A DNA stretch of 64,000 bases from Lichenostomus cassidix (Eukaryota; Chordata; Aves; Passeriformes; Meliphagidae). The DNA lies in assembly GCA_008360975.2 (NCBI GenBank), contig CM039194.1, positions 10,650,426 through 10,714,425 of the forward strand, given 5' to 3'. Below are positions 54,201 through 62,666 of this stretch, in pieces (the first letter of the stretch is position 1; each line of letters begins with the position of its first letter). Made by a program: the position numbers and the translations under genes. Under the pieces are notes generated by a model that was not told the origin of the DNA, did no database searches, and was given only the letters and a program-made list of their open reading frames with translations.

Positions 54201-57200
54201 TCTTTCATAAGCCGGACTCGAGCCTTACCTGACACCTTAACTACAGAATAATTCAAAGCACTGGCATCATCTCTGTGTGGAAAGGGCTGCCTTGCAGGAG
54301 GCAGTGCACAGCTCCATCCCTGCACCTCTGCAGCCAGGCAGGCACAGGGGACAAGAGATCAGGGAGCAAAGGCAGGCAAAACAGGCAGGGTGGCTCTGGG
54401 CAGACCCTCTGCAGGGAACAGACTTTGCAGACACCAGCCCCTGATGAAGGCAAGCCTTTCCTGCACCACACTCAACACCCAGCAGTGCCTTCTCTGCACC
54501 CCTCTGCTCCTGAGGGCAAGCAGAGAGCAGAGCTCTGTTTTGTCACCAGATAAACCACGCTCCAAACTGCAGCAGCCCCCAGTGCTGTGTTTACCCAGCA
54601 CAGCAGCCTGCCCTGCCTCCTACACACTGCACTCCAGAGAGGCTTCTCAGTGCACAGCCACAGCTCTGGCTGTTTCCTAAGTCACAGATGTGCTGAGGGA
54701 CAACACCAGTGCAGTGGATAACTCACACAAAGGGGTGAGTGCTTGGAAGCAGCACGTGAGACCTACAAGGGAGGTTTCTGCTTCCTCCTTCAGCACTTCC
54801 AAAATTCCAAAGGTACCTGACAGAAACAGTCGTAGCAGTGTCACTGAAGTATTTGTTGCCCTTTCTGAAATGATTGTGTTTTCTTCTAATGGACAGAAAT
54901 TACTGTCCCAAATCATCCCCACAGAATAGTGCCAACAAGGACCAGACACCATCCAAAATGCTCTAGAAAGCCAGCATGGAAAGGGACACTCGGGAAATGC
55001 TGTGTCCCATCTCTCCTTCAGCAGTGGAAGATACAGATGGAAAATGTGCCTACCCATTTTCAGACTTTCTGGGAATATTTCAAAGAGGAATGGCTAATCA
55101 GAGGACACAAGATGGATTAGGAAAGACCTTAAGGTCATCACAAGGTCATTCATGGCTCCAAAGTCAGGTCTACCTGACAAGGACAGAGCCTGCAGAACAA
55201 GGAGCAGGCAAAGGTGGATGAGCTGTGGGTCTCAGTTTGGTTCCTACTGTTCACAGCTCCATCACTCACTGCTCACTGAATTCCCCTCCAGTGGGAATTC
55301 AGGGTGCACCAGCAGCTCCTGCAAATATCCCCACGGTGCAGCTGAACCTGAGCCCTTGGCTCCATCACTGATGTGCAGTGCAAAAGAACCAAGTCACAAC
55401 AACCAACTCGTGTGCAAGCTGTGATTTTGAACTGTCCCCTTGCAGGGAGGGAACCCTCACACAGCTGGAAGGAGACCACGTATTCTGTCTTAGCAAGAGA
55501 GACCCAGACCTTAGGAATTTGAGGATAGCTAGCCTGAAAGCAAAGGGAGAGCTGGTCTTTGCCTGACCCTGTGCCCCCAGGGACGTGTCAGGGGGAGGGG
55601 ACAGGCGGCTGCCGAGGCTGTCACCCAGCCCAGGGGAGCTCCAGCCAGCCACATGACGGGTTAGCTGATTACTGTTTAACTCACACAGTGAGGGATTACA
55701 CGGCCCAGAGAATTCCTGCATGGAAACATGAGCAGCCCTGCACCACCACCTTCCCGTTCAGATGACCTCTAAGGATCAGAGGGTTTTTCCAAGGGTTTCT
55801 CTTTATTAAACTCATCAGGAACAAGCACCACAAGTCGTGCTTGAGGTGTCCTCACACACACAGCTGCTTCTGAGCAGCATCTGCTCCTCTGCCACACCAC
55901 CATGGTCAGAACCAACTCCAGGGTGCAATGCCCCAGGAAACACAAATGCTCTCCACCTTAGCTCACCACACTGATAGAGCCACCATGGCAAGCATCACAT
56001 CTCGTCTCACATTTTGCACCTGAGGTTTTCCCCCCACCTCCATTACAGAAGGAAAAAAGCTTCACAAATGATAAGTTCTTCCCTGAGAAATGCTGTGTTC
56101 TACTTCCAGCAAAGTGAATTAAACTAGGTCTAATCTCAAGGCTTTTAAAAGGAAGAAGTAAGGCCCAGCCCACAAACAAATGAACATGAAACAGAGAATA
56201 AAACCCCTGAACCTCATTTATGTTGAAGCTCAGGGACAGTAACAGCCATTCCCTGGGGTTTTCAGTCATTTTCTTTGTATTTGTGAGTTCCTATCCTGGA
56301 AATGAGGGCAAGGAAAAGGAAGGAAGCTAAGGAGTTTCTGACCAGACTAATTTTACTATAATGACTTGAATAAGCTGGTCACTCCCCTGCCTCGGGATTG
56401 GTATGACTTTCTTTGGGTTTTTTTTTTTGCTGACCCATCTGGGCACAGCCTTTGAAGGGCACCTGCCACAGCAATCAGGTGATCAGAGGAGGAATTTTGT
56501 CCTCTTCTTCCTTTCTATCACTACCAAAACACACCAGACTGCAGCAACCCACCCTGCCAAAAAGCTGGGCTGCTAAAACACACTGGGATCAAGAGAACAA
56601 CGGTGTTATTTCAGGCAGCAGAAAAAAGTGCCATGAGAGATTAAACATCTGTGACTGCCAAATCAGTATCGGCAGGACTGAGCATTGAAACTACAATTCC
56701 TGTGCCAGCAACTTCTTTGATGTGCACCATGAACATTTAGGGCACTGAAAACGTGCTTGATGGTAATGTTTTCATGATCCAAGGTCTTGTTAGGGCAAAA
56801 AAGAACCAAAAACATAAAGCAGTGAGCCAAACCCCACAGCAACCTCACAGTGCCCCACATGCTGACCACTGACCCCACAGCCATACAACCACCCCACAGG
56901 AATGAGTCAAGGATGACCAGCATCATCCATCAAGTGCAGCAAACTGCATCTGTCCCACTTCTGTCTCAAGGAAATCCTCTCCTGCCTGTGCTGAGCTCCT
57001 GACAGAGACACAGCCTGAGGCTGGGGACTGCAATGGCCCCTGCAGCCCAAGCACAGTCTGGTGGCAAAAGGAGTACCTGTAAACATGGCACAAAAATAAG
57101 GGCTGCAGGCTGCAAGCACCACCCGGTGAGCTTCCATCTCCACGGTTTCGGCCACAATCACCACATCACAGAGGAGCCGCTTGCTGGGAAAACACCAGAA

Positions 57201-60200
57201 AAGACAAAGATCATTTCAGAACTCCTGGTCAGGCAAAAAGCTATATTGCTACAGCCTGAAAAAGTGGGAGACCCACCATTACAGACACTGCACCTGAGCT
57301 TCTGCCAAATCTCAGGGGAAGGTCGTCTAATCCTTCAGCTACCAGCTCCTACCACTGTTTGCCTACAAAGCAAGGACTGAACCCTCCTGAGGCTGCAGCC
57401 TTTCTGCTTTCCCAAGGAAAAAAAACCTGGAACACAAACTAGGCACACATGCTGCCCAAAAAACAAAAGGTAAGGGGCTCCTTCACCTCCCAAACAAGTA
57501 GGGCTTGGAGAAAACAAAGAAGAGCTTAAAGATTCGGACACTATGTGGAGCCAGGCTCTAGCAGATCTGTAAGACAAGAAATAACCATGCAAGAGAACAC
57601 CAGCAGCACTTTCATTTTCCCATGGCAGAAAGGAAGAGTGGAAAATGAAGTGATTTCTGTACTTCCTTCTGTGCTTGGCACTAAAGAATGTGGCCACCAA
57701 AATATGTCCTGGCACTGGTAAGTGCAGAGGCTGCCTCAGCCATCTGCCAGAGAGGAGGTATCAATCTTTGGAGTTTATCCATGGGCCTGAGGACTTCATT
57801 TGCCTCATGAATTGGTCTAGGATTAAGAGTCACTGGGATAAAGAATGGGGTTCCAGACAGAAACCCAAAAAACAAACTTCTAAGCTCCCCCACAGACTCA
57901 TTGTAGAGCTTTGGAAAAGTCACTTCATTAACGAGTGACCTTTTCTACTCACCCCACGTATGTCCTTTGAGGATTCATTAGTTAATGTTTGCACAGAGCT
58001 TCGCAGATGCCGACAGCAAGAAGTGCTCAGCCTCCCAATAAGTTGGTTTAAGATGCTTAAGCATACAAATGCAAACTAAGGGTGTTCTTTTCAAATGTCA
58101 AGCCCGAAAAAGGATCAGTGTCTGTAAATCTAGATGTTGCTTTCTCTTTGGAAATACTCACTGAACTTTGCCTTTTGGAAACTGTATTATCAAATAGACA
58201 TAGACAGAGCTTCTAGTGAACGAGGTATGTCTCTTCTTCTCCATATATTGAAATATATGAACAAAACTACTGTGAAATGGAGGGTTATAGACGGAAAACA
58301 GGAAGAAAGTAGGAACTGGCAGTCTACCCTACATTCATCACAGTTTGGAAGGGGGAAGAGCAGTGAGGAGAACTCTTTAAGAGCCTCTTAATGGAAGCTT
58401 CCTCATTTCTTTTAGCTTATGTAAAAGGTACTCTGTTCAATTCTTCTTTGGACTACAGTCATCTAAAGCACCACTCATAAAATTAATTTCATCCACATTT
58501 GCACACTAAAAGCCTAAGTGGCAGTTAGAGACATGGTTTAGTGGTGGCCTTGGCAGTGCTGGGTTAAATGATCTTAGAGGTATTTTCCAACCTAAACTAT
58601 TCTATGATTCTATACAGTAAATAGGTTAAAGGCTTAGCATGATTTTTCTAGACCCTCTGTATGAGATTATGCATGTGAAGGGAGAAACTATTATTCAAGG
58701 TATCTATTAACACTGATTGCTGACAGTTTAACAGATTTCCAGCTCAATGCACATTCAAGAGATGTGAAAAGTGTATAGTCCACATCAATGGAAAGCCAAC
58801 AACAAAAAAAAAGAGTACCCAGAAGATGAAAACATCAAACAGGTGCTTAAGGGCAGCTTTCAGTCTTCTATATTTTATCTGTTCAGTACTTCACAAGATA
58901 CCTAACCACAGGCACTAAGAAACATTGTCCAACTCCAGTTATTCCCACTATGCTTCAATTAACAAAGGAATAATGGTAGCACAAAAGATTTCTGAATATA
59001 GCTGCACAAACCTTTATTTTCAGATCCTTTGCTTTCAGTACAAAGAAAGGACCAGAAGGACGCCAGTTAAAAGGAAAAGGAAAAAAAAATTACAACATAC
59101 TCTGCTTCATGGAATTGTTACAATATTTCCATTTTCTGTTCCTATGCAACAGAGAATCACTGTCAGATATCTGTGGAAGGAAACATTTCCAATCCTTCTC
59201 CACACTAGAGAATGTGTATATTAGGAAACTACTTAACCCATGGAGAATAAGTAGCTATTACAGCACCTTCTGAGTACTTGGAGTGTGCAGGAAGAGCAAA
59301 GGGTGTTAGCTGCTTTCATCACATCATCTCAGTGAGGCAGCACATACATTCATGTGTGTGACACACATGAATGCCATAAGAATTCTTTATAAAATCAGAA
59401 AGATTAACAAGTCCAATGAACTAAACAGAGAAACACTCTCTGAACTTCTGTCTGGTTTGTGGGATAACAGCAACCAGGAAACAGCTCAGGCTGAATCTCT
59501 GCCACCACACTGCTGATGTGATGACAGCAGTTTTCAAGGCTGTGTTCACAGATACTTCTTCAGTGTCTGTTCTCCCTGTACCACACAGCTGTGTAAAGAC
59601 CAAGGTGTTCTCTTTTAACTAATATCAGCATTTTTCAATTTGAAAGAAGACAGCTGACATTCTTCCTGAGTACTTGGGGCTTTTTTTGCCCCTTACTTTG
59701 GAGTGCTAAGCCCAGACTGAGTGATGCTGCTAGTTAAAGAGACTAAGAACAGTACATTAATAATCTCTGGTCTGTAATTATGTGTAGGTGTCTTAATGCC
59801 TATAATGTTCTATTATTGGGTTTCAGACCATTATCTCAGTTAAGAACACAGTTTACAGCTGAATTTGCTGTAAGTAATGGAAAAGACTAAATGAATTACC
59901 ATCTATAAATGAAGGCTATGGCTCAGATAACGTTTTTGGGAAGAGAGAGGCCTGAGACTGGGGAGAGCAGCCCACCACAAAAGGACTCTATTTTAGCTTT
60001 CTACTCATTGATCAATCCTCTACATGCAACCATCAGCTATAACAAAAGGTGGCACAGACTGTTGTCTTCATCTCCCAATCAGCACAATTCTGCTAAACCA
60101 GAGAGGGTGCCCAGGAAGTCAAAAGTGTACCTTCGTAATTCATTCATGACCTTGAAAGCCTTTCTCATGTGAGAGGGATTGACTGTCACTGTACTCTGGT

Positions 60201-60247
60201 CCTTTTCATCTTCAGCTGCCTCAGAGGGACGGGAACTCTGCTTAATG
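24184..60247 (-). CDS. KLHL3: KLHL3 (kelch-like family member 3), 14 of an expected 15 coding exons
   Basis: Fourteen exons on the minus strand join in phase with GT-AG borders into 581 codons ending in TGA. Joined segments, high to low coordinate: 60131-60247, 57077-57183, 51835-51956, 44128-44290, 41219-41328, 36342-36458, 35189-35338, 32566-32683, 31627-31824, 30705-30806, 28099-28227, 24806-24946, 24453-24596, 24184-24212. The protein has BTB, BACK and six kelch repeats and matches vertebrate KLHL3 almost residue for residue as I remember it. The human protein is 587 residues, so about six N-terminal residues lie in a missing first exon. From family knowledge, KLHL3 dimerises through BTB, docks on CUL3 through BTB-BACK, and captures WNK1/WNK4 with the propeller for ubiquitination, lowering NCC activity in the distal nephron. 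KLHL2 is the closest paralogue; the C-terminal segment ([14 protein letters not shown]) and the N-terminal segment favour KLHL3. No frameshift or premature stop is seen. Confidence 0.97.
24453..24596 (-). CDS. KLHL3: KLHL3 exon 14 (kelch repeat 6)
   Basis: 144 nt. The donor is GTAAAC. The acceptor reads CTCTGAG, with G at position -3 instead of the usual C or T; frame and homology nevertheless fix it here. It encodes residues 532-578 with Gly531 and Gly579 split: [19 protein letters not shown], then [19 protein letters not shown], then SMSTGRSYA. The V-V-G-G-D-D-G-S core and E-Y-Y-N-P motif form blade 6. V560S and N570S differ from the human sequence I remember. It is flanked by two very short introns (209 and 240 nt). 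Confidence 0.97.
24806..24946 (-). CDS. KLHL3: KLHL3 exon 13 (kelch repeat 5)
   Basis: 141 nt. The acceptor is GCTCACAG and the donor is GTAACC. It encodes residues 485-530 with Gly484 and Gly531 split: [17 protein letters not shown], then [17 protein letters not shown], then [13 protein letters not shown]528 in MCRRNA is the commonest human disease hotspot and makes salt bridges to the WNK acidic motif; it is conserved here. D501-G502-P503 are also kept. Human has SGQLYATGG and this has SGLLYATGG. Confidence 0.97.
25583..25604 (+). repeat. (ATTA)n microsatellite
   Basis: Five tandem ATTA units in intron 12. Confidence 0.95.
26515..26641 (+). mobile_element. CR1 LINE 3' fragment (intron 12)
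   Basis: The plus strand contains GGCAGTGCTGGGTTAACG, TTGGACTTGATGACCTTAAA, GGTCCTTTCCAATCT and TTCTATGATTC, the sense-orientation 3' terminus of avian CR1. It lies antisense to KLHL3. Confidence 0.9.
28099..28227 (-). CDS. KLHL3: KLHL3 exon 12 (kelch repeat 4)
   Basis: 129 nt. The acceptor is TGTTGCAG and the donor is GTACTG. It encodes residues 442-483 with Gly441 and Gly484 split: [20 protein letters not shown], then [15 protein letters not shown], then STRRSGA. The Y-A-V-G-G-Y-D-G core and the Y-N-P-x-T-x-E-W motif are textbook kelch. Human has NEWIYV, so I468T is the one change I see. CpG density is high throughout, in contrast to exon 11 next to it. Confidence 0.97.
28228..30704 (-). 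other. KLHL3: KLHL3 intron 11
   Basis: 2,477 nt. It contains a GGTTCAAGTCC motif (28970-28980) like a tRNA B box, and an AT-rich block (29325-29480) that looks like a conserved element. No exon recognised. Confidence 0.9.
30705..30806 (-). CDS. KLHL3: KLHL3 exon 11 (rest of kelch repeat 3 and start of 4)
   Basis: 102 nt. It lies in no ATG-initiated frame and was found by homology between exons 10 and 12. The acceptor is TTTAACTAG and the donor is GTAAGA. It encodes residues 408-440 with Gly407 and Gly441 split: [19 protein letters not shown], then [15 protein letters not shown] see no difference from human here. It contains S433 in the TRRSS loop, the residue phosphorylated by PKC (and reported for Akt/PKA) to release WNK4, and R430/R431 beside it. 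The codons are AT-rich compared with the flanking exons 10 and 12. Confidence 0.96.
30807..31626 (-). other. KLHL3: KLHL3 intron 10
   Basis: 820 nt. A short A run at about 30841-30849 sits near its 3' end. Nothing else recognised. Confidence 0.9.
31627..31824 (-). CDS. KLHL3: KLHL3 exon 10 (kelch repeats 2 and start of 3)
   Basis: 198 nt, the longest exon here. The acceptor is TTGCCCAG and the donor is GTAGGT. It encodes residues 342-406, with Gly341 and Gly407 split at its ends: [19 protein letters not shown], then [17 protein letters not shown], then [16 protein letters not shown], then [12 protein letters not shown]. Two GG doublets and the Y-x-W spacing mark blades 2 and 3. R384 in the QERRS loop, a WNK-contacting arginine mutated in human disease, is kept. 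H348N is the one difference I recall. The exon is CpG-rich. Confidence 0.97.
31825..32565 (-). other. KLHL3: KLHL3 intron 9
   Basis: 741 nt between blades 1 and 2. No repeat or exon recognised. Confidence 0.9.
32566..32683 (-). CDS. KLHL3: KLHL3 exon 9 (kelch repeat 1)
   Basis: 118 nt. The acceptor is CTCTGCAG and the donor is GTAATG. It encodes residues 302-340 plus the first base of Gly341: [20 protein letters not shown], then [19 protein letters not shown]. This is propeller blade 1, with the V-G-G doublet, the E-C-Y-D strand and the W of the fourth strand. Q309, F322 and A340, all mutated in human familial hyperkalaemic hypertension, are unchanged. Human has EEDRWDQIAEL, so D325E and I330V are conservative changes. 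Confidence 0.97.
32684..35188 (-). other. KLHL3: KLHL3 intron 8
   Basis: 2,505 nt. A stretch at 33841-33915 (GAGGTCACACGGGTAGCAAA) resembles the core of an ancient tRNA-derived SINE of the MIR type. Otherwise no feature recognised. Confidence 0.9.
35189..35338 (-). CDS. KLHL3: KLHL3 exon 8 (end of BACK and linker)
   Basis: 150 nt, 50 codons, phase 0 at both ends. The acceptor is TTCTCAG and the donor is GTAAGC. It encodes residues 252-301: [20 protein letters not shown], then [17 protein letters not shown], then [13 protein letters not shown]. The E-A-M-K-Y-H-L-L-P motif ends BACK; the basic PRTKPRTP stretch is the linker to the propeller. The only difference I recall from human is L289Q (QRLLIKN to QRQLIKN). 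Confidence 0.97.
35339..36341 (-). other. KLHL3: KLHL3 intron 7
   Basis: 1,003 nt. Only a run of 12 A (35701-35712) stands out. Confidence 0.9.
36342..36458 (-). CDS. KLHL3: KLHL3 exon 7 (BACK domain)
   Basis: 117 nt, exactly 39 codons, phase 0 at both ends. The acceptor is CTGTGCAG and the donor is GTTGGTC, slightly off the GTRAGT consensus. It encodes residues 213-251: [19 protein letters not shown], then [20 protein letters not shown]. The W-I-x-Y and H-V-R-L-P-L-L motifs are diagnostic of BACK in kelch-like proteins. Human has KETRLEH where this has KESRLEH. Skipping this exon would keep the frame but would delete a BACK core helix. Confidence 0.97.
39594..39616 (+). repeat. (CA)n microsatellite
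   Basis: About nine CA dinucleotides passing into CATA units, within intron 6. Confidence 0.95.
40461..40550 (+). mobile_element. CR1 LINE 3' fragment (intron 6)
   Basis: The plus strand reads GGACATGGCTTAGTGCT, then TGGCAGTGCTGGGTTAGG, then TTGGACTCAATGATCTTAAA and TCTTCCAACCTGAATGGTTC. This is a diverged 3' tail of CR1, antisense to KLHL3. Confidence 0.88.
41219..41328 (-). CDS. KLHL3: KLHL3 exon 6 (BACK domain)
   Basis: 110 nt. It is part of no ATG-initiated open frame, so it was found by looking for the expected sequence between exons 5 and 7. The acceptor is TTGAACAG and the donor is GTACAG after GAA GAA AAG. It completes Glu176 and encodes residues 177-212: [17 protein letters not shown], then [19 protein letters not shown]. 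These are helices of the BACK domain. I see no amino-acid difference from the human protein as I recall it, although the codon choice is AT-rich (TTA, ATA, TCA), unlike exons 5, 10 and 12. Confidence 0.96.
41329..44127 (-). other. KLHL3: KLHL3 intron 5
   Basis: 2,799 nt. A 250-nt AT-rich block at about 43000-43250 with many ATTA-type motifs stands out. No transposon or exon recognised. Confidence 0.9.
44128..44290 (-). CDS. KLHL3: KLHL3 exon 5 (end of BTB, start of BACK)
   Basis: 163 nt. The acceptor is CTTTGCAG and the donor is GTGAGAG. It encodes residues 122-175: [19 protein letters not shown], then [19 protein letters not shown], then [14 protein letters not shown]. The [10 protein letters not shown] helix closes BTB, and the N-C-L-G-I-R-x-F-A-D motif opens BACK (also called the 3-box region), which completes the CUL3 groove. 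C164 (C164F in human disease) is present. The 3' half is markedly richer in CpG than the 5' half. It leaves in phase 1, with the final G completed to Glu by the next exon. Confidence 0.97.
44291..51834 (-). other. KLHL3: KLHL3 intron 4 (largest complete intron)
   Basis: 7,544 nt. It contains an A-rich simple repeat (49046-49119), a degenerate GGAT/GGGA repeat (49626-49654), and AT-rich blocks around 47820-47910 and 49900-50080. No coding sequence recognised. Confidence 0.9.
49046..49119 (+). repeat. A-rich simple repeat
   Basis: A runs of 6 to 14 separated by single C or CC. There is no SINE or LINE body next to it, so it is probably a degenerate microsatellite. It lies in intron 4. Confidence 0.9.
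51835..51956 (-). CDS. KLHL3: KLHL3 exon 4 (BTB domain, middle)
   Basis: 122 nt. The acceptor is AATTTCAG and the donor is GTAGGT after GTG CAG. It completes Gly81 and encodes residues 82-121: [14 protein letters not shown], then [17 protein letters not shown], ending EENVQ. The [13 protein letters not shown] block is the BTB segment before the CUL3-contacting helices. E85 (E85A causes the human disease by weakening CUL3 binding) is kept. Human has TLSKLID, so S108R is the only clear change. The exon begins with two bases of a split codon and ends in phase 0. Confidence 0.97.
51957..57076 (-). other. KLHL3: KLHL3 intron 3
   Basis: 5,120 nt. It contains an AT-rich TATA-type patch at 52340-52395, a short CA run near 53686-53698, and a G-rich patch at 55570-55640. 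No recognised repeat family or exon. Confidence 0.9.
57077..57183 (-). CDS. KLHL3: KLHL3 exon 3 (BTB domain, first part)
   Basis: 107 nt. The acceptor is TTTCCCAG and the donor is GTACTC. It completes Ser45 and ends on the first base of Gly81. The protein reads S-K-R-L-L-C-D-V, then [17 protein letters not shown], then CAMFT: the classic start of a BTB/POZ fold, with the D of LCDV and the [12 protein letters not shown] core. This segment forms the dimer interface and part of the CUL3 surface. A77 and M78, mutated in human hyperkalaemic hypertension, are unchanged. Human has SKQLLCDVMIVAEDVEIEAH here from memory, so the substitutions are few and conservative (Q47R, M53V, D58T, I61M). Confidence 0.97.
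58526..58614 (+). mobile_element. CR1 LINE 3' fragment (intron 2)
   Basis: The plus strand reads GAGACATGGTTTAGTGGTGG, then TTGGCAGTGCTGGGTTAA, then ATGATCTTAGAGG and CCAACCTAAACTATTCTATG. The GGTTGGACTTG step normally found between GGGTTAA and ATGATC is deleted. Antisense to KLHL3. Confidence 0.88.
59347..59373. repeat. 27-bp palindrome (12-bp arms, 3-bp centre)
   Basis: CATTCATGTGTG, then TGA, then CACACATGAATG. The arms are exact reverse complements. Located in intron 2. Confidence 0.95.
60131..60247 (-). CDS. KLHL3: KLHL3 exon 2 (N-terminal leader before BTB)
   Basis: 117 nt. The acceptor is TTTTTAG and the donor is GTACAC after the codon for the last R of MNELR. It enters with the last base of a split codon and leaves with two bases (AG), which the next exon completes to Ser. 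It encodes residues 7-44 in human numbering, ending in FKVMNELR, the stretch just before BTB. The first third ([16 protein letters not shown]) differs from human and is probably disordered; the part from VTVNP onward is conserved. An in-frame Met at 60166-60168 matches human M33, the start of a known shorter isoform. A run of 20 A on the plus strand (60262-60281) gives an unusually long T tract just upstream of the acceptor. Confidence 0.95.
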
Positions 60248-60261
60248 CTAAAAACAGGGAC

Positions 60262-60281
60262 AAAAAAAAAAAAAAAAAAAA
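60262..60281 (+). repeat. A20 homopolymer beside exon 2
   Basis: Twenty consecutive A on the plus strand, read as T20 in the KLHL3 transcript 14 nt upstream of the exon 2 acceptor. It doubles as the polypyrimidine tract. Homopolymers of this length vary in length between individuals and between sequencing runs. Confidence 0.95.
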
Positions 60282-62666
60282 GGAGCAGAAAGTTTGATTC
60301 AATGGCACTTTAAAAAACAAGCATCCTAAAAATGCAGCACAGAGTATTAAGCATGGAGTTACTCACAAGTCTGTTAGTCACTTTAGGCTCTCCACATGAA
60401 GAGCATCAAAAAATACAGCTACTTCTGCACGGATATTGAAAGCCAACTCAGCCCACATTTCAGTCAGCAGGGAAGAAAAGAAAAAAGTGCCAAACACCTG
60501 AGGACAAAGCCTAGCCTTACAGGCTTCAGGCCAGGAAAGCAGTATAAGTTGAAATTCAAGCCAGAACATAATTGCCTCACTGAATACAAATAGACTTCAG
60601 CACTGGGAACTACAAGAGTAGCACGGATTTTTTAACATTCATACAGAGAAAAAGAAGTTTAGTCTTCAATGTCCCATCTGAAAAAGGAAAGCACACAATA
60701 CATGACTTATATCTTCTATGGAGGCAAGAAGAAAAGGGCTATTAAAACTCCCTGCACAGCTTTCAAAGCTTTACTGAAGCCACACCCCATGTCCATTTCA
60801 GAAATAGGTCTATTTATTGCCACTGAAACATATGGAATGAATTATTAAACCTTCCTACCAGAACCACCAGCTACAGAGGTAATGTCAAACCAGAAGCACC
60901 CAGTGCTGTGCTGTGTTTAACCAGGCCAACAGGTGCCTAAGGCACAGACATGGCCTCATTACTGTGTTGGGAGCATTGGCTCTCTACACACAATTGACAG
61001 CAGGTCAATATCTCCACCTCCCTGCTCTGAAAGCCTGGGAAATCACTCGGAGCTAAAGGCTCCCATCTGGGAAAGAAGCAGCACTTTGGGGTAGGTCCTG
61101 TTCTGCTCACCCCTCAAACCCTGCCAGGCAAAGGCAAACAAGACAAGCCAAGGAGAGCTGTCCATGTCAAAAGCCAACCCCAAGAGAATGGCACATCTCA
61201 GGAGCTCACAACTCCATCACCACCACGAGCCTGACTGGAGACCTCCTCAGAGCTTTTCCTTCCAAAGGAGAGCCTCCCTCTGCTTCACCTCTGTCCCCTC
61301 CTCCTGCCACCTTTCTTAGTTGGGCTGATGATAAAAAAGGCTGAATTGGATTAAAGCAGCAGTCTGGGCAGCCCAGCATGCTGGCTCTCATCACTCAGAA
61401 GGTGATGTCTGAAGAAGGGTAAACAGCAGGGAAGTGTGGAAGGATTCTTCCCAGAACAACCTGCCAGCCTCTGCTCAGGTGTGTGTGCATGCACATACAT
61501 ATCTGTATACATGTATAGTTACACACAATGACTTCCCCTTTGAAAAACACATTATTCACTGTTTACAGCCCCTTGACAGTGTGAGGCCCTTGCTGAACAT
61601 TCCATCCTCCCCACTGTCTGCTCCTGACCAGTGGCTGTCACCATCCCCTGTCCCTTGACACCACCCAAAGCTCTTTGCCCTGCAGTTGTCTTTGGTGGGC
61701 TGCACTCTCCTTCCTGGAGAAGCAAGAGGCTGAGCAGCAGCCAAGCTGCACACAGCTCAAATCCATGCCTGCATACTGAGCAGCCTCCAGCTTTGTGCCT
61801 GAGACAAAGGTTAATGCCTAAAACCAGCCAAGTCCAATTCTGTCACTTTGCTGAGCAAGTGAAATATTTTCAGCCATAAGTGAAGCCGCAAGGCTGAGCA
61901 CAGCATCACTCAGCACATGTCCCAGTGAAGGAGACAACTTCCCAGAGTGTTACAGTCATCATCCAATTGCCTTAGCAAGGCTGGATTAAAAGACAAAAAA
62001 TCAGAAAGGAGAATAGCTCATGTTAAATGTTCAGCATTCGAGGGACTGGCACCAGGCAACGACACAAACAGCTTTTCTATCCCTGAAGAAAGCTGAACTC
62101 ATTCTATGCCAGAAGTACTGCCAGAGGTGTTTGTGGGCATGGAGCTGTGCTGGCACTTGGCTCTTCCCCAGCTCTGCACACTCCAGGGAGGAAGCCTCCT
62201 CGCTCCAGGGACACAGCCAAATCCAGCTAAGTTTCAGTGCTGTGTCTATCAAAAGCCCTGGTTGAAACTTCAGGCCAAGTTTGACCACAGCTTTGAAGCC
62301 CCCAGCATAAACCCTTAGTTTTTAAACAGCTAAACCTGCCCCTGTGGCACAAAGGAGCCAAGGAGGGAAAAACAAGGCTCTGGAAGTGCAAGAGACTTCA
62401 CAGAGCTTCCAGGCTCCAAAGCTGAAAGGTACAGGAAGCAAGCAAAGTAAACAAAACAAGAAAAAAATTAAAAAGAAAGTGAAAGTGAAAGGCAGCACCA
62501 GGAAGAGCCATTCTCATTACTGCCAGGACAGGACAGCTGGATCGCCAGGGGACACTGCCCCAGGCACCTCACAGACACACCTCACAGACCCAAAACCAAG
62601 CCATGCACACAGAAATCATGGGGGCTCTTTAATAAGAACAAGCACACTGCTGAGATTTATTTATTA

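Larger units (their letters stand above)
57184..60130 (-). other. KLHL3: KLHL3 intron 2
   Basis: 2,947 nt. It holds a CR1 3' fragment (58526-58614), a 27-bp near-perfect palindrome (59347-59373) and an AT-rich block around 59740-59885 that looks like a conserved element. No coding sequence recognised. Confidence 0.9.

Noticed and set aside
24184..60247. KLHL2 instead of KLHL3
   Set aside because: The paralogues are very similar, but the C-terminal kelch segment ([14 protein letters not shown]) and the N-terminal VTVNP...FKVMNELR segment match KLHL3 as I recall them.
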